DNA of 64,000 nt from Candidatus Hungatella pullicola (GCA_019114305.1 DXFU01000057.1:1-64000); one strand, 5' to 3'; counted from the first letter of the stretch, positions 8,362 to 17,519 are shown. Notes: generated by a model not told the origin, from the letters alone. Program-made: numbers and translations.

Positions 8362-11295
8362 TTAAGCATGGAACAGATTTTTTGTTTCTCCAAACATCTC
8401 TCTGTTCCCCTCTATTTTCTCTTCATTGCCAATGGCGCAGAGACTTCCCTGAGCCAGAATAGCCTCCACCACAGGAGACAGATTTCTGATATCCTCTGCC
8501 TGAGCAGACAGTACTTCCTCTCTCTCCTTCTTCATCATTGCGTCATCCACTCCGGACAGGTAAGCGGACAAACCTCTGCTTCCCCTGATGGACGGAGGAA
8601 CAGGCGCATCCATATCGCTGATGGTTCCGATTACATATTTTGTCATATCTCTTGGCTCTACCTGGAAATTTTTCAGATAATCCACAATTCCCTCGTAGAT
8701 CTCATTGGTTTCCCTCACATTTGGATCCCGATAGGAGGTAAAATAAGCTTCGCCGGAACGGCCGAATCCGCTCATGCAGCCGTAAGCGCCTCCTTTTACC
8801 CTTAAATTCAGCCACAAATAATCATAGCTTAAAATCACTTTCAGAATTCTTAAAGCCCCGGTATATTCAAATCCTTTTTCCCGGAAATTTCCGCATCTTG
8901 CCACATAATTAACCTGGGAAGCTGTCTTAAATCCTTCATTTCTGTTCTTTCTTTCAAACAGGAAAGGATAACGGCTTCCAGCCCCCTGGGGAAGAACATT
9001 GGTCAGTTTCTTAAGACCCTGCAAAAGGAGTTCATAGCCTTCCTTGTCCGCAGTATAGCTGACCAGCATATTTTCCTTGGTAAAAAGCTTCTCTGCCACC
9101 TGCTTCAGTCTCTGTGCCGTCTCGGCCTTCTTCGCCGGATAATTCTTTTCCAGCTGCTCCAGAAAACTGTAATATTCAATTCCTCCCGTAAGATCGCTGT
9201 AGGCCGCAGCCGGTGAAAAATAGGATGTAGCTCTGGATACTGCCGCGGAATGGGAAGCGCCTTCCAGCTTCATTCTGGCTCTGGATCTGGTCTCGCTGAT
9301 CACCTCGCCCAGCCTTTTTTCATTGTCCAAAACAGAACGGGTAAGGATCTCCGCCAAAATAGAGAATCCAAAATCAATTTTGTCGTACAGCACCCGCACA
9401 GATGCCACAAACATCCCTTTCCAGTCCTCAGGGCTTTGCAGATTGGGGTAAGCCGTAACGCTGAAGCTGACTCCGCCGCTGTTCAAATGAATTTCACTGG
9501 TCAGATCTCCATAGGTAAAATTCTCTGTATCCACATATCCCAAAACCGATTTCAGCAAAGCAGCATAAGGCAGATCCTCCATAGGAAGAACAGAAGTATC
9601 AAACAATACTTTCAGATATCCTATTCCCGCTGTAAACATCTCATGGTGGATTACCTTAATTCCGTCTGCTTCCTTCTCCTCCCAGATAATCTTTTCTGCC
9701 TCCCGGCTGATATCGTCTCTTGACAGCATAGGAATCTTTTCCAGGTCACTCTGTGGAGACGGGGTTTCCTGATACGCCTTCAGCTCCCTGGTCTGAACAA
9801 TTAAGTCTTTTACCTGCTCCGGCGTCAGCGAGGCTTTATAGGCCGCCAGCTTGGCCATTGTTTTCTCATCCTCTATGGCAGTCAGATTTTTCCTGGGGCT
9901 TACAATTACCACTGCCTCAAAGGGGTTGTCCAGAAGATAATCCCGAATAAGCTGTTCAAAATATCCTTCGTCCACTGCCTTTTTCAGGAAATCAAATGTC
10001 TGCTCATACTGAAGATGCATCATAGGATCTCCATCATAAAGCCAGCTGTCCATACACTGAAGTCCATACATCAGTCCCTTAGGGGCAGATCCATAATCCG
10101 CCTCCCGGTAGCGGAACTCATAATAATTCATTCCTGCCTTCAGGCTCTTTTTGTTAATTCCCTGATCCGCCAGCTTTCTTAAAGTTCCTTTTACCACAGC
10201 AAGGAACTCTCCCTTCTGCTCCTTGTCGGCATTCTTGGCCACAACGCTGAAGTAAGGCTGGAGAATTCCGCTTTCATATCCGCCCAGTATATCCTGCCCA
10301 ATGCCCGCATCAATAAGGGCCTGCTTTAACGGAGCTCCTGGCGCGTCAAGAAGAGTGTATTCCAGAATCTGGAAAGCCACGTACAAAACCGGGTCTAAGT
10401 CCGTCCCAACGACTGTATTAACAGAAAGATAGGTGGCTTGCTCCTCAGATTCTCCCTCAGTAATAGAATAAAAAGCCTCTTCCTCAACAGGAGCTTCAAA
10501 AGATTTCTGAGGCGGAATCTGTGAATCAAGGATGATTTTTTCATAATGGCTCAAATATTCCTGATCCAGCCATTGAAGCTTCTCAGCCAGGTCCATGTCG
10601 CCGTACAGGTAAATATAACTGTTGGAAGGATGGTAATATCTTCTGTGGAAATCCAGAAACTGCTCATAAGTCAGATCCGGTATAAAGGCAGGGTCTCCCC
10701 CTGATTCCTGTCCATAGCAGTTATCAGGAAACAGTACCTTTCTGGTATAACGATCCAAAACTTCCTCAGGTGAAGAGAAGGCACCCTTCATCTCATTGTA
10801 TACCACACCATTATAAATCAGCTCTCCATCTTCAGAATCCAGCTCATAATGCCATCCCTCCTGCATAAAGATTTTTTTCTCTTTATAAATGTTGGGATGA
10901 AATACCGCATCCATATACACATCCATCAGATTCTGGAAATCCTTGTCATTGCAGCTGGCTACAGGATAAACTGTTTTATCTGGATAGGTCATAGCGTTTA
11001 AAAAGGTGTTGAGAGATCCCTTTACCAGTTCCACAAAAGGATCCTTCACCGGGAATTTATCCGAACCGCACAGGGTACTGTGCTCCAGAATATGGGCTAC
11101 TCCTGTGCTGTCAGAAGGCGGGGTCCGAAATCCAATGGAAAACACCTTATTTTCATCCTCACAGGAAACAGTAAAAATTCTGGCCCCGCTTTTTTTATGA
11201 ACCAGCACCGTCCCTGTTCCGTTTAGCTCTTTTAATTCTCTCTGTTCCGTTACTTCATAAGCCTTAAGTTCTCTTAAATCCTTCATCTCTGTCAT
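8362..11295 (-). CDS. M16C zinc metallopeptidase, presequence-protease-like
   Basis: This is a 977-residue insulinase-family peptidase. The inverted zinc motif HILEH lies at residues 68-72 (His68, Glu71, His72), with the nearby TLCGSDKFPVKDPF and LNAMTYPDKTVYPV typical of the M16C/PreP branch. Such enzymes enclose and degrade peptides in a closed chamber formed by two halves, which fits the length. There is no signal peptide, so it should act in the cytoplasm on short peptides. Two ATGs three codons apart (11295 and 11286) both fit the ribosome site. It precedes era closely. Confidence 0.93.
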   Translation of the reverse strand: MTEMKDLRELKAYEVTEQRELKELNGTGTVLVHKKSGARIFTVSCEDENKVFSIGFRTPPSDSTGVAHILEHSTLCGSDKFPVKDPFVELVKGSLNTFLNAMTYPDKTVYPVASCNDKDFQNLMDVYMDAVFHPNIYKEKKIFMQEGWHYELDSEDGELIYNGVVYNEMKGAFSSPEEVLDRYTRKVLFPDNCYGQESGGDPAFIPDLTYEQFLDFHRRYYHPSNSYIYLYGDMDLAEKLQWLDQEYLSHYEKIILDSQIPPQKSFEAPVEEEAFYSITEGESEEQATYLSVNTVVGTDLDPVLYVAFQILEYTLLDAPGAPLKQALIDAGIGQDILGGYESGILQPYFSVVAKNADKEQKGEFLAVVKGTLRKLADQGINKKSLKAGMNYYEFRYREADYGSAPKGLMYGLQCMDSWLYDGDPMMHLQYEQTFDFLKKAVDEGYFEQLIRDYLLDNPFEAVVIVSPRKNLTAIEDEKTMAKLAAYKASLTPEQVKDLIVQTRELKAYQETPSPQSDLEKIPMLSRDDISREAEKIIWEEKEADGIKVIHHEMFTAGIGYLKVLFDTSVLPMEDLPYAALLKSVLGYVDTENFTYGDLTSEIHLNSGGVSFSVTAYPNLQSPEDWKGMFVASVRVLYDKIDFGFSILAEILTRSVLDNEKRLGEVISETRSRARMKLEGASHSAAVSRATSYFSPAAAYSDLTGGIEYYSFLEQLEKNYPAKKAETAQRLKQVAEKLFTKENMLVSYTADKEGYELLLQGLKKLTNVLPQGAGSRYPFLFERKNRNEGFKTASQVNYVARCGNFREKGFEYTGALRILKVILSYDYLWLNLRVKGGAYGCMSGFGRSGEAYFTSYRDPNVRETNEIYEGIVDYLKNFQVEPRDMTKYVIGTISDMDAPVPPSIRGSRGLSAYLSGVDDAMMKKEREEVLSAQAEDIRNLSPVVEAILAQGSLCAIGNEEKIEGNREMFGETKNLFHA

Positions 11296-11360
11296 CTTCC
11301 TTTCCCGCCCCGCGCCCTGCGGAGCAAAAAGCTGTCTGTTCCTGTTGCTTTCTATCTATT

Positions 11361-12188
11361 TTACATATTGCCCACTAATTTATCTTTTAATATGGCCGCC
11401 GATTCCCTGACGCAGAAATGGAGAAAAAGCACTGGATCGGAAGGACAGGAAATGCCGTAAATATCAGGAATTCCCCACTTCTTTGCGATCTGCTCTGCCC
11501 GAAACACATGGAAATCATTGGTCAGAACCCCTATCCTTGCCGGTCTTTCCGGAACCTCCTCATAGGTTCCTGGTTCCATATGAACATGAACCGCCGACTG
11601 CTCCTGTCTCCTTTTCATCATATCCTCTTCAATGGCAATTTTGCTGTAAGCAATATTCTCCACTGTACTGGTAGACCTTGTCTCTAAAATCATTTTTCCA
11701 GGCTTCAGCCCTTTCACCTGTACCAAATAATCTTTCATAGCCTCTGCCTCACACACCGGCTCATTCTCTCCCTGTCCCCCTGAGAGCACAAGAATGGTAT
11801 CGGGATTTTCCGCAGCATACTCGGCAGCTTTGTCCAGACGGCTTTTTAAAGACTTGGTGATTCCATCTTCCTTGACTCTGGCTCCAAGTACAATGAGATA
11901 ATCCAGATTGGATGTGTCTCTTCCAGCCGCTCCTGTGAAAATAAGAAGCTCAATGACAGCGAAAATCACCACCCCTGTCAGACAAACCGTAACGGCTGAA
12001 ACAGGCAGCCACAGCGGAAAACGTTCCCGGTGCCTGGGATAAATCTCCACTCCTGCTGCCATAAAAAAACATACGCCTGCCAGTACCAGCCACACAAAAG
12101 AAAAGGAGGTGGCAAAACCTGAGTAGGCCACAATAATGCCGTAGTAAATCACGCATCCAATAGCCAAAAAACCCAAAAACCAGGTCAT
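11361..12188 (-). CDS. membrane-anchored DUF218 (YdcF/ElyC-like) protein
   Basis: The first 90 residues hold three or four hydrophobic segments. They are followed by a DUF218 domain beginning YLIVLGARVKEDGITKSLKSR and continuing ILVLSGGQGENEPVCEAEAM, then the conserved ETRSTSTVENI and LTNDFHVFRAE. This family includes SanA, ElyC and YdcF, tied to envelope integrity; the biochemical activity is not settled. The ATG follows GGAGGAAGAG. Its promoter appears to lie inside the loop of the terminator-like repeat at 12256-12335. It lies upstream of the M16 gene with 65 bases between. Confidence 0.88.
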   Translation of the reverse strand: MTWFLGFLAIGCVIYYGIIVAYSGFATSFSFVWLVLAGVCFFMAAGVEIYPRHRERFPLWLPVSAVTVCLTGVVIFAVIELLIFTGAAGRDTSNLDYLIVLGARVKEDGITKSLKSRLDKAAEYAAENPDTILVLSGGQGENEPVCEAEAMKDYLVQVKGLKPGKMILETRSTSTVENIAYSKIAIEEDMMKRRQEQSAVHVHMEPGTYEEVPERPARIGVLTNDFHVFRAEQIAKKWGIPDIYGISCPSDPVLFLHFCVRESAAILKDKLVGNM

Positions 12189-12255
12189 AACTCTTCCTCC
12201 TCTCAGTTCTCCAATCTCTTCGTATTTAAAATTTTCCCTCTGTACCGCTTCAGAA

Positions 12256-12335
12256 AGAACAACTCCCCTCTGCCGGACAGGTCTTCTGCCCTATTATAGC
12301 AGATAAACCACATCCTGGCAAAGGGGAGTTGTTCT
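12256..12335 (-). terminator. long inverted repeat at the end of the U32 gene
   Basis: A 14-bp perfect stem (12256-12269 with 12322-12335), extended inward by TGCC/GGCA, encloses a loop of about 40 bases. On the minus strand the right arm begins within the U32 stop codon, and the left arm is followed by TTTCTG, a weak U-run. It may terminate the trmR-U32 transcript, but its loop also contains a good promoter for the next gene. Confidence 0.55.
12293..12321 (-). promoter_or_regulatory. sigma-A promoter inside the repeat loop, for the DUF218 gene
   Basis: TTGCCA (12316-12321) and a perfect TATAAT (12293-12298) are 17 bp apart on the minus strand, about 105 bases before the DUF218 ATG. They lie within the hairpin at 12256-12335. 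Confidence 0.65.
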
Positions 12336-13560
12336 ATTGCTCGCTCCTTCGCAGAATATCGTACACTTCCAGCTCACCTTCCAGTTCTACATAGAGAACC
12401 TGGAGGGGATGGGGCGCGCTTTCCTGGGTATTGCCCTCTTCATCATAGATTCCTTTTACCACAACTTCCAGATTTCTTCCGTCCGGCTTCATTACCTCAA
12501 TCATTTCTCCCACAGAGAATTTGTTCTTCTGCTGGATTCTGGCAAAGCCCCGTCCGTCCACTTCTTCAATGGTTCCCAGATAAGTGTAGTTCTTCACATA
12601 GGTATTGCTGTCATAAATCTGAGCGGAGGAATCTGCCTTTCCAAAATAAAACCCAGTGGTAAATTCCCGATAGGTACACTTTCCAATCTCCGCCTTATAC
12701 CAGTCCATATTCTGACGGTACAGCTCCTGGGATTTTTTGTAATCGTCAATGGCCTTTCGGTAGGTTCTGGCAACCGTAGCCACATACAGAGCTGTCTTCA
12801 TTCTTCCCTCGATTTTGAAGCTGTCAATTCCCGCTTCAATCATCTCCGGAATATGCTCAATCATACACAGATCCTTCGAATTGAAGATATAGGTTCCTCT
12901 CTCGTTTTCATAAACGGGCATGTACTCTCCCGGACGCTTTTCCTCGACAATGGAGTATTTCCATCTGCAGGGATGAGTACAGGCTCCCTGATTGGCATCC
13001 CTTCCTACCATAAAATTGCTGAGAAGACATCTGCCGGAATAAGAAATACACATTGCTCCGTGAATAAAGCTTTCTATTTCCATGTCCTCTGGAATTCTGT
13101 CCCGGATTTCCCGGATTTCCTTTAAAGACAGCTCTCTGGCACTGACTACCCGCTTAGCTCCCAATTTGTGCCAGAACAGATAAGTTCCATAGTTGGTATT
13201 ATTGGCCTGAGTGCTGATATGAAGTTCCATGTCAGGAAGGATTCTCCTGGCAATATCAAAAACTCCCGGATCCGAAATAATCAGCGCATCCGGACCAATG
13301 TCCTTTAATTCCTTAAAATATTCTTCCACGCCGGGAAGATCGTCGTTGTGAGCCAGAATATTGGCCGTAATATAAACCTTTACCCCTCTTTCATGGGCAA
13401 AGGCAATTCCTTCTTTGATCTCCTCATTGGTAAAGTTCTTCGCCTTAGCCCTCAGACCAAACGCCTCTCCTCCAATGTACACCGCATCTGCGCCGTAAAC
13501 CACTGCGGTTTTCAAAACCTCCAGGCTTCCCGCAGGGATCAAAAGCTCTGTTTCTCTCAT
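12334..13560 (-). CDS. U32 family protein, tRNA 5-hydroxyuridine-forming (TrhP-type)
   Basis: At 408 residues it carries the U32 N-terminal barrel (ELLIPAGSLEVLKTAVVYGADAVYIGG, in parts) and the signature around FIHGAMCISYSGRC. The cysteine-rich stretch NQGACTHPCRW and SKDLCMIEHIPEM follow, then FKIEGRMK. In Bacillus subtilis the homologous yrrN/yrrO (trhP) genes next to yrrM are needed for 5-hydroxyuridine at tRNA position 34, which TrmR then methylates. Here the gene overlaps trmR by four bases (ATGA), so translational coupling and a shared role are likely. Older annotation as a peptidase or collagenase is not supported by context. Confidence 0.9.
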   Translation of the reverse strand: MRETELLIPAGSLEVLKTAVVYGADAVYIGGEAFGLRAKAKNFTNEEIKEGIAFAHERGVKVYITANILAHNDDLPGVEEYFKELKDIGPDALIISDPGVFDIARRILPDMELHISTQANNTNYGTYLFWHKLGAKRVVSARELSLKEIREIRDRIPEDMEIESFIHGAMCISYSGRCLLSNFMVGRDANQGACTHPCRWKYSIVEEKRPGEYMPVYENERGTYIFNSKDLCMIEHIPEMIEAGIDSFKIEGRMKTALYVATVARTYRKAIDDYKKSQELYRQNMDWYKAEIGKCTYREFTTGFYFGKADSSAQIYDSNTYVKNYTYLGTIEEVDGRGFARIQQKNKFSVGEMIEVMKPDGRNLEVVVKGIYDEEGNTQESAPHPLQVLYVELEGELEVYDILRRSEQ

Positions 13561-14210
13561 TTCATTTCCTCTCTAAGAACGCTTATGGTTACCCCATCCC
13601 CAATGGGCACCACACTGGTAACCAGGCTGTCCATGTGTTTTAATTCATATAAATATTCCCTCATCCGTCCATGGATGGTTCGGTTCCGCCTTTCCACCGC
13701 AAATCGTGACTCCACAATATCGCCATCCTGGAGGACATTGTCAGATATTAACATTCCCCCCGGACTTAAAAGCTGAAGAATCCTTGGAAGCCAGCCTAAA
13801 TACTGGCCTTTGGCCGCATCCATAAAAATCAGGTCAAAGGGACCGGAAAGGGTTTTGAGAATCTCCTGGGCATCTCCTTCTAAAAGATGAATTCTTTCTT
13901 CCTCTCCCGCCCGTCTGAAATTCTCTCTTGCCTGAGGAATTCTCTTCTCATACTTCTCAATGGTGGTTATGGAACATTCCCTTGGCATCACCTGGGCCAT
14001 CAGAAGAGCGGAGTACCCAACGGCTGTGCCCACTTCCAGAATGGCCTGGGGCCTTTTCGCAGCCACAAGGGTCTGCAAAAGGGCCGCTGTCTCTTCTCTT
14101 ATAATGGGAATGTAATTTTTTCTGGCCTCTCTGGCTATCTCCTCCAAAAGCGGGCCTCTGTCCCGCTCCAGGGAATGAATATAGTCTGTAATTCTCTCCC
14201 CTACTATCAT
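13557..14210 (-). CDS. trmR: tRNA 5-hydroxyuridine methyltransferase TrmR (class I SAM O-methyltransferase)
   Basis: This 217-residue O-methyltransferase has the SAM-binding motif ILEVGTAVGYSALLMA, the acidic FDLIFMDAAKGQY and the metal-binding ISDNVLQDG of the COMT-like family. The B. subtilis counterpart YrrM/TrmR converts 5-hydroxyuridine to 5-methoxyuridine in tRNA. Sitting between an MltG-like gene and a U32 gene, with four-base overlaps on both sides, it reproduces the B. subtilis yrrL-yrrM-yrrN/O order. The specific tRNA role rests on this synteny; the methyltransferase fold is clear. Confidence 0.88.
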   Translation of the reverse strand: MIVGERITDYIHSLERDRGPLLEEIAREARKNYIPIIREETAALLQTLVAAKRPQAILEVGTAVGYSALLMAQVMPRECSITTIEKYEKRIPQARENFRRAGEEERIHLLEGDAQEILKTLSGPFDLIFMDAAKGQYLGWLPRILQLLSPGGMLISDNVLQDGDIVESRFAVERRNRTIHGRMREYLYELKHMDSLVTSVVPIGDGVTISVLREEMK

Positions 14211-14599
14211 TCTTCTTCCTCTTGTTTTGTATTCTCATCCATAATCTGAAGGATCTCCCTGGGAGTCATAGAGGGGCTTAAGGTGTAAGTCCCCGGATTC
14301 ACATCGTAGCTGAAGAAAAGAGACTGGGCCACAAAGGACGCCTCTCCGGCAATCAGCCCCTGATCCGTCAGCTGGCTGGCTGCCTGAAATACATCTGTCC
14401 CCTCCTCAATGGTAACCGTCATATCAGTCTCCGACTCCGGATCTGCTGCCGGGGCATAGAAAATATCGTGGCCAAAGGCATACCCGGCAGTAACCCCTTC
14501 ATAGAGCAGCATAATTACCAGGGCGTAGACAATGAGCCTGCCTGCCACCCCGATAATGACCCCCGTTATTTTATTGATCTCCTTTGCTGTGGGACTCAT
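14207..14599 (-). CDS. short MltG-like membrane protein lacking the catalytic domain
   Basis: This protein of about 130 residues has one membrane segment (GRLIVYALVIMLLYEGVTAGY) and an extracytoplasmic part. That part resembles the N-terminal subdomain of MltG/YceG: VTIEEGTDVFQAASQLTDQGLI, then NPGTYTLSPSMTPREILQIM. It ends with an acidic tail where the catalytic domain with its glutamate would begin in full MltG (about 350 residues). It occupies the exact position of B. subtilis yrrL (mltG), just before trmR. The start at 14599 has GGAAGG at good spacing, better than the upstream ATG at 14617. It is intact, not frameshifted as far as I can see. Confidence 0.78.
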   Translation of the reverse strand: MSPTAKEINKITGVIIGVAGRLIVYALVIMLLYEGVTAGYAFGHDIFYAPAADPESETDMTVTIEEGTDVFQAASQLTDQGLIAGEASFVAQSLFFSYDVNPGTYTLSPSMTPREILQIMDENTKQEEEE

Positions 14600-14636
14600 G
14601 GCGTTCCTTCCTTCCATTATGGAAATCCTGAATCAA

Positions 14637-16304
14637 TTATACCTCCATAATAATAGGCAGAATCATAGGATTTCTCTTCATGCGCTTCCAGAGGAAATCG
14701 CTTAAGCTGTCTCTGATAATATTTTTAATCTTACCCCAATCGTTGACATGGCGGTCCAGACAGTCAGCTACGGCATCGCTGACTACAGCCCTGGCATCCT
14801 CCATCAGATCCTCTGACTCTCTTACGTAAACAAATCCTCTGGATACAATATCCGGTCCGGCTAAAAGCTGATTGCTGTACTTCTCCAAAGTAAGCACAAC
14901 CACAATAATGCCATTCTGGGCCAGATTCTGACGGTCACGAAGGACAATATTGCCAACATCGCCAACTCCAAGTCCGTCTACCAAAATGCCGCCGGACTGA
15001 ACGTGTCCCACAATATCCCAGGATTCTTCATTTAACTCCACCACATCGCCGGAAGACATGATAATAACATTCTCCTTGGGAATTCCCATGGCTTCCACAA
15101 CTTTTTTCTGTGCCATCAGATGGCGGTATTCTCCGTGCACAGGAATGGAATATTTGGGGCGTGTCAAAGCATACATCAGTTTAATCTCTTCCTGGCAGGC
15201 ATGGCCGGATACGTGAGTATCCTCGCAGATTACCTCCGCGCCTTTCATGGACAGCTCGTTAATAACCTTAGAAATAGCCTTCTCATTGCCTGGAATAGGA
15301 CTGGAGCTTAAAATCACTACATCATTTGGCTTAATAGAAACTTTCTTGTGGGTACTGCTGGCCATTCTGGATAAAGCAGCCATAGACTCACCCTGGCTTC
15401 CTGTGGTAATCAAAACCGTCTGCTCATCTGGATAGTTTTTCAGATGATCTATGTCAATAAGCGTTCCCTCAGGAATATTAATATATCCCAGTTCACTGGC
15501 CGTTCCTATTACATTTACCATGCTGCGGCCTTCCACCACAGCCTTTCTGCCGTATTTGGCCGCTGAGTTGATAATCTGCTGCACCCGGTCTACATTGGAG
15601 GCAAAGGTTGCCACAATAATTCTGTTGTTCTTATGATCAGAGAAAATATTGTCAAAGGTTCTGCCCACAGTGCGCTCGGAAGGAGTAAAACCAGGGCGGA
15701 TGGCATTGGTACTGTCACACATAAGGGCCAGCACGCCTTTTTTTCCAAGTTCGGCAAACCGTTCCAGATTGGCAGGTTCTCCAAAAACAGGGGTATAATC
15801 AATTTTAAAGTCTCCCGTATGAAGAATCACTCCCGCCGGCGAGAAAATAGCCAGAGCGGATGCATCGGCAATACTGTGATTTGTCTTAATGAATTCAATT
15901 CTGAAGCAGCCCAGATTAATGGACTGGCCATGACGGATTACCTTTCTCTTAGTGTTTTTTAACAGATTATGCTCTTTTAACTTATTTTCAATGAGGGCAA
16001 TGGTCAGTTTTGTTCCGTACACAGGAACATTGACCTCCTTAAGAATGTAAGGAAGGGCGCCGATATGATCCTCATGTCCGTGGGTGATAACAAATCCCTT
16101 AACCTTATCAATGTTCTGCTTCAAATAAGTTACATCAGGGATAACAAGGTCAATTCCAAGCATGTCATCACTTGGAAAGGCCAGGCCGCAGTCCACCACA
16201 ATAATACTGTCCTCATATTCAAAGGCAGTAATGTTCATACCGATCTGTTCCAGTCCCCCTAAGGGAATAATCTTTACTTTTCCGTTGTTGTTCTGTTTTT
16301 TCAA
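14637..16304 (-). CDS. rnj: ribonuclease J
   Basis: RNase J is the metallo-beta-lactamase/beta-CASP nuclease of Firmicute mRNA decay and rRNA maturation, with endo- and 5'-3' exonuclease activity. Near the N-terminus is KIIPLGGLEQIGMN, then the metal motif THGHEDHIGALP, followed by the beta-CASP region and the C-terminal domain. The frame is open to 16376. The start is the TTG at 16304, because GGAGG lies about 7 bases upstream, the length becomes the family-typical 555 residues, and overlap with the Fur gene is avoided. It is probably co-transcribed with the upstream Fur-family gene. Confidence 0.95.
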   Translation of the reverse strand: MKKQNNNGKVKIIPLGGLEQIGMNITAFEYEDSIIVVDCGLAFPSDDMLGIDLVIPDVTYLKQNIDKVKGFVITHGHEDHIGALPYILKEVNVPVYGTKLTIALIENKLKEHNLLKNTKRKVIRHGQSINLGCFRIEFIKTNHSIADASALAIFSPAGVILHTGDFKIDYTPVFGEPANLERFAELGKKGVLALMCDSTNAIRPGFTPSERTVGRTFDNIFSDHKNNRIIVATFASNVDRVQQIINSAAKYGRKAVVEGRSMVNVIGTASELGYINIPEGTLIDIDHLKNYPDEQTVLITTGSQGESMAALSRMASSTHKKVSIKPNDVVILSSSPIPGNEKAISKVINELSMKGAEVICEDTHVSGHACQEEIKLMYALTRPKYSIPVHGEYRHLMAQKKVVEAMGIPKENVIIMSSGDVVELNEESWDIVGHVQSGGILVDGLGVGDVGNIVLRDRQNLAQNGIIVVVLTLEKYSNQLLAGPDIVSRGFVYVRESEDLMEDARAVVSDAVADCLDRHVNDWGKIKNIIRDSLSDFLWKRMKRNPMILPIIMEV

Positions 16305-16323
16305 TCTATTACCTCCATCTTCG

Positions 16324-16785
16324 TTATTTTCCGTTCTCCTCTTCCATCTCCTGGAGGCACTCTCTGCAGTACCCATACAGCTTTACTTCATGATCCGTCA
16401 CCTGAAAGCCTCTGGAGTCCCAAAGAGCCTGTTCCAGGGTATCCAAAAGATCCCCTTCAAAAGAAAGGACTTTGCCGCACCGGCTGCAGATAGCATGATG
16501 ATGATGATGTCTGGATTTATCTCCTGAATCGCCTAATTCATATCGGGCGTATCCATCGTCAAAGCTGACCTTATCGATCACCTGAAGCTCTACCAGCACC
16601 TGAACCGTCCGGTATATGGTGGCAAGGCCGATCTCAGGATCCTCCTGCCTGGCCAGACCATAGATATCCTCCGCAGTCAGATGCTCACCTGGATGGCCCG
16701 CCATAATCTCCAGCACAAGCAGCCGCTGACTGGTCACCTTAAGCCCCTTTTCCCGGAGCATTTCTTTAAAAACTTCCTGATCCAT
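16324..16785 (-). CDS. Fur family metal-responsive repressor
   Basis: The 153-residue protein has the N-terminal winged helix (GLKVTSQRLLVLEIM, then GLATIYRTVQVLVELQVI). The dimerisation domain carries two structural zinc pairs, Cys100/Cys103 and Cys140/Cys143. A run of five histidines (93-97) precedes the first pair. The residue just before the conserved Phe after CxxCGK, Asp in PerR and Glu in Fur, is Ser108 here, so metal specificity cannot be called. The start at 16785 follows GAGGGAC at good spacing; the upstream ATG at 16803 is less likely. It follows DUF1292 closely in the ireB-ruvX block. Confidence 0.9.
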   Translation of the reverse strand: MDQEVFKEMLREKGLKVTSQRLLVLEIMAGHPGEHLTAEDIYGLARQEDPEIGLATIYRTVQVLVELQVIDKVSFDDGYARYELGDSGDKSRHHHHHAICSRCGKVLSFEGDLLDTLEQALWDSRGFQVTDHEVKLYGYCRECLQEMEEENGK

Positions 16786-16810
16786 ATAAAGTCCCTCTAT
16801 CATCTATCTT

Positions 16811-17089
16811 TTATTTCTCAATTGCTACATCTGCTCCGTCTAACAGCTCGGAAAATATTTTAAATAAATAATCTATCTCGTTATCATCTTCTACAAACTC
16901 GTACACAGCTTCCGTATCCTCCTGCTGTGATAAGTCCTTTAAGATGTAACATTCTCCTTCTTCGTCCTCCGGCACATCTGTCACCAGAAGATAATTGATT
17001 CCGCTGATCCTGGTCTCCTCCAGAACATAAAAATCAACTGTTTCACCTGAATCCGCTGTAAATGTAATTTTCTTATCTTCCTGATTCAT
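16811..17089 (-). CDS. DUF1292 family protein (YrzB-like)
   Basis: This small acidic protein of 92 residues matches the DUF1292 pattern: [21 protein letters not shown], then NYLLVTD, ECYILKD and a C-terminal acidic LFKIFSELL. No biochemical function is established. The start at 17089 lies behind GGAGGAGA and overlaps the end of ruvX by 17 bases. The order ireB-ruvX-DUF1292 equals B. subtilis yrzL-yrrK-yrzB, so co-transcription is expected. Confidence 0.85.
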   Translation of the reverse strand: MNQEDKKITFTADSGETVDFYVLEETRISGINYLLVTDVPEDEEGECYILKDLSQQEDTEAVYEFVEDDNEIDYLFKIFSELLDGADVAIEK

Positions 17090-17519
17090 TGGTCTCCTCC
17101 ATCTTCTTTCGATCCAGATAAGACTGAAGAATAAATCCTGCCGCAATTTTATCAATAACTGCCTTCCGGTTTTCTCTTCTTACTCCCGATTCCATAAGAA
17201 TCCTCTCAGAAGAAACCGTAGACAGCCTCTCATCCCATAAAATCACAGGCAGTCCGGTTCTCCTCTTCAGCATTTCCCCAAACTCCTCTGTCTTTCTGGC
17301 CCGTTCTCCTTCCGTATTGTTCATATTCTTAGGATACCCCAGAACGATCGTTTCAATCTGGTATTCTTTTATCAAAGCCTCTATTCTTGCGCAGGTTTTC
17401 CTCAGCTTATTCTCTGACTCCCGGACAATGGTTTCCACCCCCTGGGCAGTAATGCCTAATGAATCAGACACTGCTACTCCTACAGTCTTTGATCCGTAAT
17501 CCAATCCCATGATTCTCAT
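17073..17519 (-). CDS. ruvX: RuvX/YqgF family Holliday-junction resolvase-like nuclease
   Basis: The RNase H-like fold begins [19 protein letters not shown], with the first catalytic Asp at residue 7. It continues with [14 protein letters not shown] and [16 protein letters not shown] and ends near [15 protein letters not shown]. Members process nucleic acids; E. coli YqgF acts in 16S rRNA 5' maturation, which fits the RNA-processing surroundings. Choosing the start at 17519 gives 148 residues, the family norm; the open frame to 17642 would add an unrelated extension. The ribosome site is weak (AAGAAAAG). Confidence 0.9.
   Translation of the reverse strand: MRIMGLDYGSKTVGVAVSDSLGITAQGVETIVRESENKLRKTCARIEALIKEYQIETIVLGYPKNMNNTEGERARKTEEFGEMLKRRTGLPVILWDERLSTVSSERILMESGVRRENRKAVIDKIAAGFILQSYLDRKKMEETNESGR

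Noticed and set aside
8281..8805. 174-codon plus-strand open frame across the era/M16 boundary
   Set aside because: Antisense to two conserved genes and spans their junction without any supporting signal.
12337..13125. 262-codon plus-strand open frame opposite the U32 gene
   Set aside because: It is antisense to a clearly conserved gene, has no ribosome site and no recognisable domain.
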